Shown: positions 31,142-44,097, numbered from the stretch's first letter. The stretch: 64,000 nt of DNA from Terfezia claveryi (GCA_015179025.1 WHUX01000208.1:1-64000); one strand, 5' to 3'. Numbers and translations are program-made. Notes: a model not told the origin generated them from the letters alone.

Positions 31142-34100
31142 ATGTCTCCTTCAGCAGAAATGTCGGCATTAGCATTTGCGTCATTACAGCTGTTACCGGT
31201 ACCCATGATGGTGTTATCGGAGAATAGGGTGGTTGTTTTTGCAAATGAAGCGATGGCGACTTTGTTGGATCTCGTGCCGGAGGAGACTCCTTGTCCAAAG
31301 CCAGATGGTTGGAGACCGCAATCCACAACAGATATATTGCGTGGAAAGTCATTGTTTGAAGTGGGGATAAAGATTCGCGATGAACGAAGTCCAGAATGGG
31401 AGTCTTGGAGATGGAACATGCTACTAGAGGACGTCGTAAAGGAGATGAGGGGAGCTTCTGAGGGGAAGACTGAGTCTCACTATGAGAGCAATCATGGAAT
31501 AGGTTACGGAAATAAGGTGCCACATCCCATTCCATGGCGTATGTCTTTGGACCCCAGAGGTGCAACTACAGATGTCGTTTTCCGACCTCGGAAGCCCACA
31601 ACACCGCTGGGCATGAAATTCCCGGAGAGACTCGGGTGCAGAATTCTTCACAAATGTCCGTCACAGCGTGGAAAATGAACTCTGAGACCTACTTTACACT
31701 TACATTTACCTCTATCATGCATACTGTAGTGCCCGTCAAGGGAATTCACTCACCAGAGCCACCCAGATCAGCCTCACCAAAGGAAACGGGTTCGGCGGGT
31801 TCAGCAACTGAGACACCTGCGATATCGTCATGCCACGATCGTCACAAAAGAGAGGAGGCACTTGATCTAGACATACAGCACGGATGCCGCTTCTCAACGT
31901 GGACCCCGCCTGCAGAAATCGTTCCTTTCCGGTCCCATCTACAGCAGAAAGTTGCGGAATTGGGGGACTCGCTCATTGACTTGATGGAGTTTCCCGTGTT
32001 TATTATGCGGGCCGATGGATCTCTTGCATTCCCAAACAAGGCAGCTGTCGAGCTTTTGAAGTCTACATCGAAGACCTGCGTTCCTGTTGGCCATGCTTTG
32101 GATATAATCAATTGCTTTAGGGTTTACAAGGAGGACTTTTCCAGAGTACTAACCTTGGAGGAACATCCCATCGTACGTACTTGCAAGATGAGGGAAAATT
32201 TCAACAGTGCGAAAATGGGGCTTATTGACGTTTTGGGAAAAAAGAAAGTTTTCGATGTTGGGGGAAAGGGAATTGTGGACGAGGAGACGGGTGAGTTTTT
32301 AGCTGGAATGTGCTGGGCAAGAGACATCTCTGAGTTTCAAGAAAAACTAGATGCACAGAAAGCGGAGGATGAGCTTAGATTCATGACATTCTGCAATGTC
32401 ATGCCACAGTTGGTTTGGACGACTACGCCGACTGGCTATGTGGATTGGTGGTCGGAGAGATGGTATGATTTTACAGGGTTGACACTTCAGGAGTCTACTG
32501 GCTCAGCCTGGGGGCAGAGCATTCACCCAAACGAATTGAATGAGACATTGGAAAAATGGGATTATAGCTTGAAGACAGGAGAAGGGTATGTTATGGAATA
32601 TCGTATCAAGAGGTGGGATGGACAATACCGCTGGATGCTCGCCCGGGGACTTCCGTTACGGGATCCGAATAGGAACAAGATTCTCAAATGGTTTGGGACT
32701 TGTACAGATATCGATGAACTTGTACAGGCTAGACTGGATGCTAAACGTACCCGCGAGCAACTAACCAACGTGATGGCACACGCAGCTCTTACACTCTGGA
32801 CAATCGACAAGGATCTCAAAGTCAGCATGATAGAGGGGGATCAGATTTGGGCAAAGAATGTCGGTACACCACAATCAAGCTTTATAGGAAAAAGTATCTA
32901 CGATATTGTGTCGAAGGAAGAAAACCCGGAGTTCTATACGCCATTGGAAGGGATTCTTAATGGGACTATCACTGAGGAGAAGAATATGGAATATAATATG
33001 AATGGGAGATGTTTACGAACGACATATGTACCCATAAAAGGGCAGGAAGACTCTTTCGGAAAATTCAATGAGGACCTAGTCACAGGTGTTATTGGCATCT
33101 GTGTTGATATAACTGACAGAGTGAATACCTTACAAGAGTTGGCGGACAGAGAGAGGGAAAATCAAATACTTATGGCAAATGAAAGAGCGGCAAAAGACGC
33201 TAGTAAGCTTAAGAGCGATTTCCTGGCTAGTATGTCTCATGAGATTCGGACGTACGTGAAACAAGAATTTTGCCCATCTCCCTGACTCGCTTGATGATAC
33301 TGACAGTTAACAATTGAGTAGCCCCATAGCCGGTGTCCTGGGAATGGCGGACCTCCTTATAGATACAGTTCTTACCCCTGAGCAGCTTGGATTTGTAACC
33401 AGCATCCAGAGCTCTGCAAACGCTCTGCTCGCGGTCATTAATGATATCCTAGATATCTCAAAGGTGGAGTCTGGCAAGATGGAGATTGAGCATGTACAGT
33501 TCAATCTGTGTCATGTGGTCATGGATGTGATTAGGATGCTGGCGTTCGAGGCAGAGAAAAAGAAATTGGCATTTGAGCATGATATCAGGCTAAAGTGTAG
33601 GGGTAAAGAAGTGGCGGACATACAGCAGTGCAAGGATTGTTGTTTCAATACAACTGGAGATCTGTGCTGTGTAATGGGAGATCCTGGGCGGTTAAGACAA
33701 GTATTAACCAATTTGATTGCAAACAGTAGGTTTCCTTTAATCCAGTTCAAAAAGGGGTCTACTAATGGGGATCATGATAGGTATCAAATTCACCCAGAAG
33801 GGATCTGTCCGACTATCCCTCAGCGTGGACGATGAGGGTTCAGACGCGCTCACTGCCAAGTTCGTGGTGGCAGATACTGGCATTGGTATCGAAGAAGAGA
33901 AACAGTCTGAGTTATTTCACCCTTTTACCCAAGCGGATTCCTCGACCGCGAGGAGGTTTGGTGGCACCGGTTTGGGTTTATCAATCTCCAAGAATGTGAG
34001 TTTCTGTCTCATTATGTCACAGGGAATACTTCGTTGATAGATTGGATACTAGTTGGTGGAACTCATGGGCGGGAATATTGGGCTTTCTTCGAAGGTAGGA

Positions 34101-35309
34101 GTGGGAACGACAGCATGGTTTTCCATTCCTTTCAACAAACCTGGGCATACCACTTCATCCCGTAGCGCCAGCATTTCATCTGATATTAGCTCTGAGGGTT
34201 TGAACGCGTGCCTCCGAAGTTTCGAGCGTCTCCAGCAAATGCCTCCACCTATGCGGGGCTCTAGTACCTCAAGGACCTACCCTTCATCACAAGGCGAGTG
34301 CCGGTTTCATATCCAAGGTTCCCTTCCGGACTCCAAACTCCAACAACTGGTAAATGCATTGGACGCTCCTCTGCCACCACCTGTACCGACAATCTCCCTG
34401 GAAGCCCGCAAGCACATAAATATCCTTGTGGTAGAGGATAATGATATCAATCAACAGATTGCACTCCGGGTGATTGAGAAACTCGGCTTTACTGTGTCGG
34501 CGGTGCCGAACGGGTTAGAAGCCCTTCGATATCTGCACTCATGTACGGAAGGCAAGGCAAGGAGGCCGGACATCGTATTAATGGATGTTCATATGCCTGA
34601 GATGGATGGGTACCAGGCTACACAAATTATTAGGACTGGAGATCTTGCCGCGGCGGGGCTGGGACTCGAGGGTGACGTAGATGAGCGTGATCGGCAGTGG
34701 CTGATGGGACTTCCGATTGTTGCGCTTACAGCAAACGCAATCAGAGGGGATAGTGACAAGTGTCTGGAGGCTGGAATGGACGATTACTTGGCGAAGCCGG
34801 TGAATAGGCACGAACTGGAGACGATGTTGCTCAAGTGGTTGGTGGACCATCATATGAGACATGGGAGCGTTGTTGAGCCATTCGGTAACGATTGTGAGCT
34901 AATGGCTGGAATGTCTAATGGCAATAACGTCAGCAGAGGTGGTTGCTGGTCTGCTAGATGCACTTGTGGGGAATGCACTTGTGGGGATGGCAAGCAGCGA
35001 AGTGGGGCAAATGGAATACGTAGACGACAAAGGCCGGAGAAGCCTAGGCGTTCTATTACGACCCTAGCGAATACTCCTGCTGTGATAGATTGGGCCTCTT
35101 GTTGCCAATATGGCAATGGTTTACCCGATGACGGAGACCATTGTGGCCAAGTGCCTTGTTCTAACGTTAGAGTAGGCGAGGAAGAAAAAGTAGTGCAAGA
35201 AGAAGAGGTAGTCAGTGACAATCAACTTATGCCAAATGCATTTCAAATGAGGTATTCCATGCCTTTTGTGTCATCAACGATACCAATGGCAAATACGAAT
35301 GAGAGATGA
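31142..35309 (+). CDS. Hybrid histidine kinase with several PAS domains
   Basis: Two-component sensor: autophosphorylates a His and passes the phosphate to its own receiver Asp, then to an Hpt protein. Predicted exons 31142-33251, 33322-33725, 33781-33995, 34053-35309, with introns of 70, 55 and 57 nt (GTACGT, GTAGGT, GTGAGT donors). Order: N-terminal PAS ([20 protein letters not shown]), second PAS ([15 protein letters not shown]), PAS/PAC near 32390-32740 ([17 protein letters not shown]), another PAS, H-box [20 protein letters not shown]-box [15 protein letters not shown]-boxes [12 protein letters not shown] and [13 protein letters not shown], and receiver with [15 protein letters not shown] and Lys in YLAKPV. 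There is no membrane segment, so it is probably cytosolic. The first PAS and the rest are in different frames around 31620: one missing C in the CCC of 31621-31623 would join them, giving 1328 residues exactly. Start could also be upstream (31040). Confidence 0.9.
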
Positions 35310-37622
35310 GTATTTTCTTACAAGTATTACATCATCTGCACTCAGAATTCCTGCGTCACAGTCTGTATCCTCTTTAGAGCGATAGATTCAGGTTCTAGCT
35401 TTGTAACCTTAATGGGATTTGTTTGGGTGTTGGCTTTTTTCGGCTACATGTTATTTGTATTCATCCACTCACTCATTTTCTACACAAGATTTTTCTCTAT
35501 ACGGTTTTCGGTTTTTTTTTTTGCATGCATATGTGTCATTTGAGGGTTTTTATCTTTATTTGCCCAGTGCTTTGTTTTGCTTTGATATATTGATGCATAG
35601 CGACGAGGTGGATGGTGTACTACTCATACTCTTTCTTTTTGAACCTTTGATTTGATCACTTGATATATTCCACGTTTGACATTTCGCATTTGACATTTCA
35701 CACAGCACGGGACTTATATATCTCTTTTTTGAAGTTGGGAATTTGAAACCTTCCATGAGAATCGAGTTTGTCTGGGAACTGTGTGGGGGCTATGCCAGTT
35801 TCATGTCGAGTTGTGTCTGCAGAGCATAGTTTGCATTGGGCAATATATTTACGGAATGGTGGTTTCCCCACAGCTTTACTGTGATGGCTCTTTCTTTTTT
35901 TAGGTTGCTCGAGAACTGATGAGAGATGTGGATTTGTATATATTTAGAGTGGAGTGCGTGAGGAGAGGTGAATTGATGGTGATGGTAGTGGTAGTGGTGG
36001 CAAAGGTTGCTTTTTGTAATTTTAGTATGATTTTTAATCATTTTATGAAGGTTTGGCAGATGTGAAGAATGGTTGAAAAATGAATGAAAGAATGAATTGA
36101 GATGTTGGATGTAAATTTGTTATATTGTTTATTTACGTAATGTGTCGCTTTGTCCGCGGGGGTTGGGGGGGTGGTTCGGGGTCGTGCAGTATTTTTTTTA
36201 CTCTGAAACAAAACATGTGGATTAGTGGAATAGTTACCCTGAAGACTTAAGTAGAAGAGATTTCCGCCCCCGTCCTCGTAGGCCCGCCCATACGTAGTAG
36301 TAAGTAGCCTGTACCAAAAAACCGTTACATTGTCCCCCCCAACCCACTTGCTTACCTTTCGGAATTGACTAGTGTTAATGGGAGGGAAGGGTTAAGTTAG
36401 TTAGTTAGTTAGTTTATTTAGAAAAGCAACTTAAGCTTATCATCCTCACAAATCACTCTACATTGGAAAGAAATGGCTTAACACTTTTTTTTTCTTCATT
36501 TCAATGTTGGAGGAGGAGGATGAGAGAGGGAGGGGGGATGGAGGGAGAGAGGAGTGTGTGTGTTACTTTGGTTGTATAGATAGTTGCGTAACTAGAGACT
36601 ACAGTAGGTCTGGTGTTGGTGGGGGGGGGGGGGGCGAGGGGAAGAATTACTATAGTGAGAGGGGAGGGGAAGAGGGGTTTATTAGCCCAGCACCCAAAAA
36701 TTCAAATAATTCCAATCACTAAAAGTAGCCCCTCCTGATGAGGGATAAGTTCAGGGTAAACAACCCTCCCCTCCCCCCCCACCCCCCACCCCAAAAGCAA
36801 ACTCACTCAATTAACGTACTGTACATATTCTTTTTATTTTATTTTATTTATTTACAGTATGTCGAGCCAACAACAGGTGAGAGAGAGAGAGAGAACAGGG
36901 AGAATTTCAAGTGACGTCCAAGCAAAAGCTCACCGCCAACGCGCATCATCCTATGTACATGAAAATTTACACAGTAATTTTCCACAAAAGACCAACGGTA
37001 CCTCACCAATACTCACGTGATCTCGCCTCGGCAGAAGGGTGTTAAAACACTGCTTTCTCTCATAACTGAAATCAAATTCAAATTGACTTAGACTGGTAAT
37101 AAATGGCGAAGCTTTTCTTGCTAGGTTTTGCAGTAAAACTAAACACGCATCAGATCCTCCAGTGAATCGCAAGTCTTGGCACTGCCCGCTTATAAGCTTG
37201 TCCAGAAGTTCGTATCCAATTCGCTAAAGTAATAGTCCTCAGGGTAACAGTACACTGAAGAGCAACTACGTATGAACTAAGGAATCTGAATTCATTTACT
37301 CCACTAACTAGAATCTATAAGTGGTATCCCACACCGCCACACTCCAAACTATCGGTCGGTAACCGACACCACATACAAAACGAAACAAAACAAAGGATTC
37401 CACAATCGCAATTACAACCCACTATCCAATAAAAAGAATGGAAAAAAATGGTAGAAATTCTGCAGTCAATAAGTACTTCAGACAAGAAAGCCCAGATCCA
37501 AAGATAAGCAAACAATCCCCCCACAGCACAGCACAGTAGCAAGAATAGGTTTTAACCCCCCCCCCTCCCCTTGGGCTCTTAAACCCCTCACTGCTACTCT
37601 ACAACCGCATGCCGCGCCCCGA
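35310..37622. other. Intergenic between two genes, simple repeats
   Basis: 3' flank of the kinase gene and 3' flank of the myosin gene, which converge here. It holds TTAG repeats (36396-36414), a G-run (36620-36633), a C-run (36770-36793), GAGAGAGA (36880) and TTTTATTTTATTTTATTTAT (36832). CAGGGTAAC occurs at 36233 (reversed) and 37240. No gene is supported. Confidence 0.45.
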
Positions 37623-40600
37623 TCACCAATCATCATCATCATCATCACCCTTCCCCCTCATTGCCATCTGCCTGCTCCTCAGCGCCTCTGCCAACCCCCC
37701 TGCCAGCCCCCCTCCTTGTCCTGCCCCACTGCCCTGTTCCGTTGCGGCACCATTCGTCGTCGGCGTAATATTTCTTCCCGGCACCGGCGGCTTTCCCTTC
37801 CCAGCCATATTCGGTCTCTTTGCAGGCGGCGGTGGAGGCGCCGCTTTCCCTGCTCTTAGTGAGCCATTCGCTGGGCGGGGTGGTTGTGCAGGTGGTGGTG
37901 GTGGTGGTGGTGGTGGGGCGGCTTTAGGTTCTTCTTTGAGGTAGGCGGAGGGAGCCCAGCCTTGGGTTTGGGGAGGGGCGAGTTTTTTAGCGAGCCACCA
38001 ACCTAAGTAAGGTTCATCATCAGTAAAGTTGGGTTGATGAGGCGTGGGGGATGAGTTGCAATATATACCATTATTCTCCTTTTGAACTACCAAAATAATC
38101 TCATCCTTCAAGATCGTCAGCTCCCCCACCGTCTGTCCCACATAATCATACAAAGCCCTATACTGTGGCTCCTTAGGCTCTGCTATAGCAGCCGGTGGTG
38201 CCGGGGGCGGTGGCGGTGCTGGCCTCCCTTTCGCGGTACTAGTTTGCGAGGTATTCGACTGTGACCTCAAATGCGATGCTGCCGCACTCGCAATACTCGA
38301 GATATTACTTGGCACTGTACTCGCCGCATCCTTCCTTACAGAATGCACCTCCGCCTGTCCAGGGAGTGGCCGTGCAGCTGGCGTAGGTTTCGGTACATAC
38401 GAAGATTTCTTGCCACCAGGCCCACCAGGGCGCAAGAGTTTTCCTGTCGTGATGGCTTTCGGGGGGAGCTGTTTCCCCTTTGGTGTTGGCGCGGAGATAC
38501 TGTTCGGGGCTTCTCCCTGGCCGACGTGAATGGCACCAGATTTGTATAAATCATCCCTGGGAACGTTCGGATCCTTGACTGCTTTAACTGTGGCCATCTT
38601 CCCCGGTTTCTTCGCATACTCAATCGCCGGACCGATACGCAGGTCAAGACTTCCGTGAAGAGCAATCTTTAGGTGAGTGACGAACTCTGTTTTGAAGATA
38701 CACGAGAGCAATGGATCCGGTTCTTGCGGGGATCCAACACCAAAGGACATCCAGTCGTCCCGAAGGTTAGTCATGCCTACAAACTTGAGCGAGCCAAGTG
38801 GTATACACCGCTCTGTACGAATCTCCAACTGTCCCTGGACGGAAGACTGGATAATGATATGGATAGCTTTATTAGTCAGGACGAGAATCCTCGGGCTGGG
38901 CTTCGACGATCTCCCAAGCTTGCTGACGAGAAGCTCCGATCTGCATGAAAAGAGTACTTGCTCCAAACCGCCAATCTTCGCTGCCTCTCGTACTCTCTGC
39001 CCTGGGCCACCATCATTGCCAACGCCTAAATAATCTCCCAAGAACCTCCTGCTGCCGAGAATACTCATCCTCCGCCTCTCTTTTCGTTGCCCGAGTACCT
39101 TGTGCCCTTGGTCTCTCAACTGAAGGTACTCCAATCCACCCTTCTTCCTCCTCCAACATCGCTGTATTCTGGTGGCACATTCCGCCCTATATCGAAGGTA
39201 ATTCCTCCATGCCCTCTGGATTCTGATAGCCATGTTATGCCAGTACCTATCCCTCATATGTTCCAGCGCAAATAGTGTCTCCGGAGTTTTAATAAATGCC
39301 TTCGTGACACCCATCTGCCACTCTTCCTTTGGTATACTCGTATCTTTCAGAATAACCTCCGTCCCTGACCGAGCATCCCCTGTCCAAGTATAGTCACCCG
39401 CATAACTCGTTCTAGGACTCAACAAGTAAAACCTCTCCACAAATTTCTCAAACGTCTGTCTGTAAGCAAAACCCGCACGACGGATACGCACGTTCTCTTG
39501 TAAACCGAGGTACTTTATCTGGTGCAGTACGTTCTGTTGGTTGTACTCCTTCGGACTCTTATTCTCGTTGGGTTTGATCGTGCGGATATACGATGGCTGC
39601 GCTTTCATAAGCGTAGTAACAAGATCATTTGCTGATGCCTTGATCTTGTCACTAGCAGTGGGAGGACGGCGCTTATTGTCCCTATCCACTTGTTGCGGAA
39701 ATAGGGCATGCAAGAACTCACTTCCGCTCCCCTCAACTAGGTCTAACAGATCCTTCAGCAACTGGTCCTTGTTCTTATCTGTCATTCCCTCCACTTGGTA
39801 CATAACATCTCCGGCATAATGCTTGATCAAGAACTGCCCCTGCCTATTCTCAAAGTGTTTGTTCGATGACAACATGTTAAGTCTCTGCACAAAGGTTCCA
39901 TCCGCCGCTCCCGAATCAGCGTGCGCGGTCGCACAAGCATCGTTTAAAGCAGCAAACACGCCCGGTGGCCGCTTCTCCTCAATCAAGTCACAGACAATCT
40001 TGTTGTCAAAATACGTAATCGGCGTCCATGTGATCTGCTCCCTTGCGTACTCCTCTTGCTCGGTCCTAAGTGTCAACTGAATGAAAATTTGCTGCAGCTT
40101 CTCGTTGACATAGTTGATGCAAATCTGCTCAAATGAGTTCTTCTCAAAGATTTCGAAGCCGTAAATATCTAATATACCAATTGTCTGTGCCACGCTGGAG
40201 CGAGTCGCCATGGAGACGTTGACACGGCTGACGATCCATTCGAAGAGGTTGTTATAGATGGCCTTTGCTAGAGCGTCTCGAACTGCGCTTGCCTGGGTAG
40301 GGTTTAATGGGACTTCATAGACTGAACCTCTACGGCCGCCCCTTGATGTCTCCATAATTCGGATAGTAAGAGCCTATGCGTTGATGTCAGTATATCCTCT
40401 GCCCAACTTCTACAAGTGATATTCACCTTGTTAACAGCCGCACCATCTGTCCCCATAAGATAAGCAATAAAGTCCGCAACGCTAGGATCACCAATTGTTG
40501 CATTTCCTTGATCATCCTCTCGGAAGACTACATTTCCAAGCCATAATATAATTGCCAACATCCTGAAAATCTCGTCCTGCTCATGCTGTGTCAACCCTAT

Positions 40601-41853
40601 GATATTCATGGCCTTGATAGTGTCTGCATAATCCGCAATATCATCTATCCCTGGCACATCGAAACACTTTGACCGAGAAGTGTAGAGATATGTCTCCGGC
40701 GTCTGAATACCGTACTGCTCTGTAACCCCCAAAGTTATTAGTCAAGCTCTCTTGCACCTCCCTACTCCCCTGAAATCTCACCTCTGTATTTCTGACTTGC
40801 CCCCTTCGCAAATTGATAAAAGATATGAAAATTCCTCTCTTGCTCAATCTGCCCTACTACTCTCCCTTTTTCTAGTAAATAATTCGTGATATTCGCTCCA
40901 ACAGGCTCACCCTGCGCATTGAACTGAATCTCGAGATACTTTCCGTGTCGACTACTGTTGTTATTCCTGAGTGTCTTTGCGCAACCAAAGGACTCAAGGA
41001 GTGGGTTGGTGGCGAGAACCATGTCCTTGATTTCCTGAATTGAGCTGGACCCACTGCCAGAGACATTGGCAATGTATTGCATTATTCGCTTTGCTGCTTC
41101 GGTTTTTCCGGCGCCGGATTCACCACTATGGTGGGTTAGCTGGAGTGCCGTATAAACATAAAGTCAAGACTGACGGACCTGATGATGATACATTGGTTGT
41201 CCTTGTAGGCGTTCATGTTGTAGTATGCCGATTCTGCAACGGCGTAGACATGTGGTGGCATCTACCCCAGTCAGCATCCAATCTCTCTTTCTCTTTTCCT
41301 CGCCCAAGTGAAGACAACCCACCTCCAGTCTATTCTTCCCTCGATATGAAGCCAGCACTGCATCAGTGTAGATCCCCACTGTGCAAACCAAAGTCCGTCA
41401 GCATCGTCCTCCAATACGACCTAAAATGGAAAAGTAAGGTAGCAACCGTACAATCTTGAAATGGATTCACCGAAATCAACACATGTCCAATATAGGTCTA
41501 TCGGAACCCATCAACGTCAGCGCAAGTCTGATCCCATCTATCCCTCCCCCCACCCTTCCCCCTGCCCACCCGGTTTCCTTCCGCCTCATAGAATACCTAC
41601 ATAAATCTCCGCATTCTCGAATCTCTTCTTTAAATTCTCATTAATCGCCTCATTCGAAATCTTGCTGATTAGCGTCAGATCCGACACCCCCACCTCCTTC
41701 TTCTTCGTTGCCTCAAATGTCGCCTTCTTCACTTTCTGCCCCCCCCCCGCTGCTCCGCCTTTCTCTTTTTTGTCTTTGCGGCCGGCGCGTTTCGTTGGTG
41801 CCTATGCAGGGGGTTAGTCGCCGAGGAGGAGGATGTGGAGCTGGGCGTACCAT
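37623..41853 (-). CDS. Class I myosin (fungal MyoA/Myo5 type)
   Basis: Actin motor at endocytic patches that also activates Arp2/3. Nine predicted exons (minus strand): 41853-41851, 41801-41601, 41497-41452, 41378-41323, 41261-41179, 41125-40782, 40719-40427, 40373-38069, 38002-37623; total 3711 nt, 1236 residues, the usual length. Motor domain about residues 40-720 with P-loop [10 protein letters not shown] near 130 and the TEDS-rule Ser in RRGSVYEVP near 359, normally a PAK-kinase site; IQ motifs near 724-752 ([21 protein letters not shown]); basic TH1 tail to about 960; SH3 from about 1081 (YRALYDYVG ... GWAPSAYL); polyproline; acidic DDDDDDW end that binds Arp2/3. The first exon carries only the ATG before a 49-nt intron. 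The 66-nt intron 38068-38003 has no stop and keeps the frame if retained. Confidence 0.95.
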
Positions 41854-41859
41854 AGTTGC

Positions 41860-42560
41860 TGACGGTGGGTGCTCCCTATCCGATCTATATAATAGAGATG
41901 GTAGTTTCGTGAGTAGTAGTGGACTTCGTCTAATTGCTCTGGGCCTTTTTGTCTAGAGCTCTAAGATGCCACCTTCTATCTATCTAGTTATCCTATTCGT
42001 CGATCCCTCCACCGGCAGCGGCTCCTTTAACCACTCACAACGTCGAACCAGATATCCCTAAGGATGATAAAGATTCGCCTGAATATGTGTCCCAATTGTC
42101 ACTGGGGGGCAGTGAGCAGGTAAGTAGGGGTTCTAGAATTCAAAGTCGATAGGGTTGAATCCACAGGCAAAGCAGCTGCCGACCGTTGCGCCAGCTTTAA
42201 GCTCTTAAAAAAATCGGGGCCGTCACCGCCTCAAGGCACACGTAATACATGTAGGGACAGCAAAGTATGGAGATAAGCACCAGATTCACGATGATTTGGA
42301 ATTATAAGTCCCTTGTAAAGATCAATTGGTACTCATATTTTAATTAAAACTCGAGTTGTCATGGTGGAGCAGTCCAAAGGCTGTGCATGTGTCACTTTAT
42401 TTATGCCCGCATTGCATATCCGCCCAATGCGCATATGCCCCAGTCTTGGCAGGTACGGTACATATGCATCAAGTACCTCGATCGACACGTCCACCCATCT
42501 CACCTCACGAAAGGCATCCCTCCTACGCCCTCCCCAGACATCACCTCTCCCTCCCACCTG
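41860..42560. other. Divergent promoter region between myosin I and Yos1
   Basis: The two genes are transcribed away from each other; this interval must hold both promoters. No further gene is seen. Confidence 0.5.
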
Positions 42561-42568
42561 CCCTAGCC

Positions 42569-42976
42569 ATGTTCTTCAACCTCATCAAAGTAATTATCCT
42601 CATCATCAACGGCATCGCCATTCTCTCCGAAGAGCGGTTCCTCGCTCGGAGTGCGTCCCACCCAACCCACAAATCCCTTACCCTCGCTAGAGCTCGCTAA
42701 TAATCCCCCACAGTCGGCTGGTCCGCCCTCCCACCTCAAGCCGTCGACCCCTATGCTGTACAAATGGGTATGGGCGGAGGAGACCCCACAAGCGTTAAGG
42801 CGAAGCTGATTAATTTGATAAGTGCTGTGAGGATGTTGATGAGGAGTACGTACCCTCCATGTACCCTTCAACCTCCGGGGAATGTTTGCATAAAGCTAAC
42901 TTTCATGGGATGGATTGCAGTACCACTGATTGGGATAAATACGATAATTATATTGTACGAGCTCATCTTGGGATAA
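42569..42976 (+). CDS. YOS1: Yos1-like ER-Golgi transport protein
   Basis: Small integral membrane protein of the Yip1-Yif1-Yos1 complex needed for COPII vesicle traffic (IER3IP1 in animals). Exons 42569-42650, 42714-42845, 42921-42976; introns of 63 nt (GTGCGT...CACAG) and 75 nt (GTACGT...TGCAG). Total 270 nt, 89 residues, the normal family length. Sequence marks: N-terminal hydrophobic helix MFFNLIKVIILIINGIAILS, the family motif EERFLARIGW (formed across intron 1), KAKLINLISAVRMLMR, and a C-terminal helix IPLIGINTIIILYELILG. The start is fixed by the signal-anchor-like helix beginning directly at ATG 42569. Confidence 0.93.
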
Positions 42977-43720
42977 TTATTTACGTCAATACTGTTTGCT
43001 CCTGTATTCTGTTCATACAAAAATTTCATGCTACGACTACTAGTTTACTAGGTTACTAGGATTCGGGCACAGTTGGAAGGAAAATTTATGAGATTAGAGG
43101 GTGCTATATGGCTGGACCTGTGGTATTTGTGTCGCACAACTCCGCGACTCTTCTTCAGGAGTGGTGGGATGGCTTTCTGGCCATGGCCGGGATACCAGGC
43201 TGTTAATTACTGAATTCACAGATAGCATCGTACCTAGGCTACTCGTATGAAAAACCTGGGGCAAGATTCACCAAATGCTATCCATCTTTGCTATACAATA
43301 TATAGCCTTTGATAATGAGAATTCGATATTTATACTAATGTGCGCTCCCAAAATACAATCCGTGGGCATAAGTTTGGGCGAAACTTATTAGCGCGAGGGG
43401 GGGAAGTGTGGAATCAGCGACCTGACGACGGACCTGAAGCCCATGCATCAACAACCATACCTCCCCCCATGGGACGATAGATAACTGTGATATGGAGGGG
43501 TAGTATCCTCATCCTCTATGATCTCGCGAATCTGTGGCCACCCTTGGTCAACTGTCAGAAATTCCTCAATTGAGCGGCAGAGCGGGGTCTATTTAGAATG
43601 CTCCTAGGCCAAAGAAACTCAGCAAGCAAGATAGAAGGACTATACTCCAGCTAAGGGCTGGTACACTCGCTATTATTGGACCGCTTTGTGTTTCATGCCG
43701 TTACTAAATTAAAAAAGACC
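42977..43720. other. No gene seen
   Basis: 3' flank of the Yos1 gene and spacer; no open frame of interest on either strand. Confidence 0.45.
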
Positions 43721-43727
43721 ACGATTT

Positions 43728-43765
43728 TCATCCACCAGTCTTCTTTATGTGTGCCTACCAGACTA
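43728..43765 (-). mobile_element. Tiny insertion, TAGTCTGG family, copy F (tentative)
   Basis: GTGTGCCTACCAGACTA at its right end; flanks CCACGATTT and CCATTAATT agree in 6 of 9. The interior differs from other copies. Confidence 0.3.
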
Positions 43766-44069
43766 CCATTAATTGCCTTGACTGAAAGCTGAGAGCTCAA
43801 AAGAGTAAATAGCGTTGTCTGACCCTTTATATATAAAGTATATACGATCTACTCGTATCCAAGGTATATAAAAAAGGTACCGTACGGAGTAAAGCCATCG
43901 ACAGCCTAAAACATGCTTCAAACTCGGGGTAACAAGGTGAATCCATGCGATCGGTAACAGCTTGCAATTACCTTTTCTCAGATACCAAATTCGTAATCGC
44001 ATTCGTACTCGCCTATTACATATAGGTAGTAGTTCAGTGAAATGGATTCGGTTTCCAAGGCTCCATAGG

Positions 44070-44097
44070 TAGTCTGGTTGGCACAACACCCTACATA
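44070..44097 (+). mobile_element. Tiny insertion, TAGTCTGG family, copy G
   Basis: 28 bp, TAGTCTGGTTGGCACAACAC then CCTACATA, between two perfect 10-bp direct repeats GCTCCATAGG (44060-44069, 44098-44107). Its interior equals copy B in reverse orientation. Confidence 0.78.
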
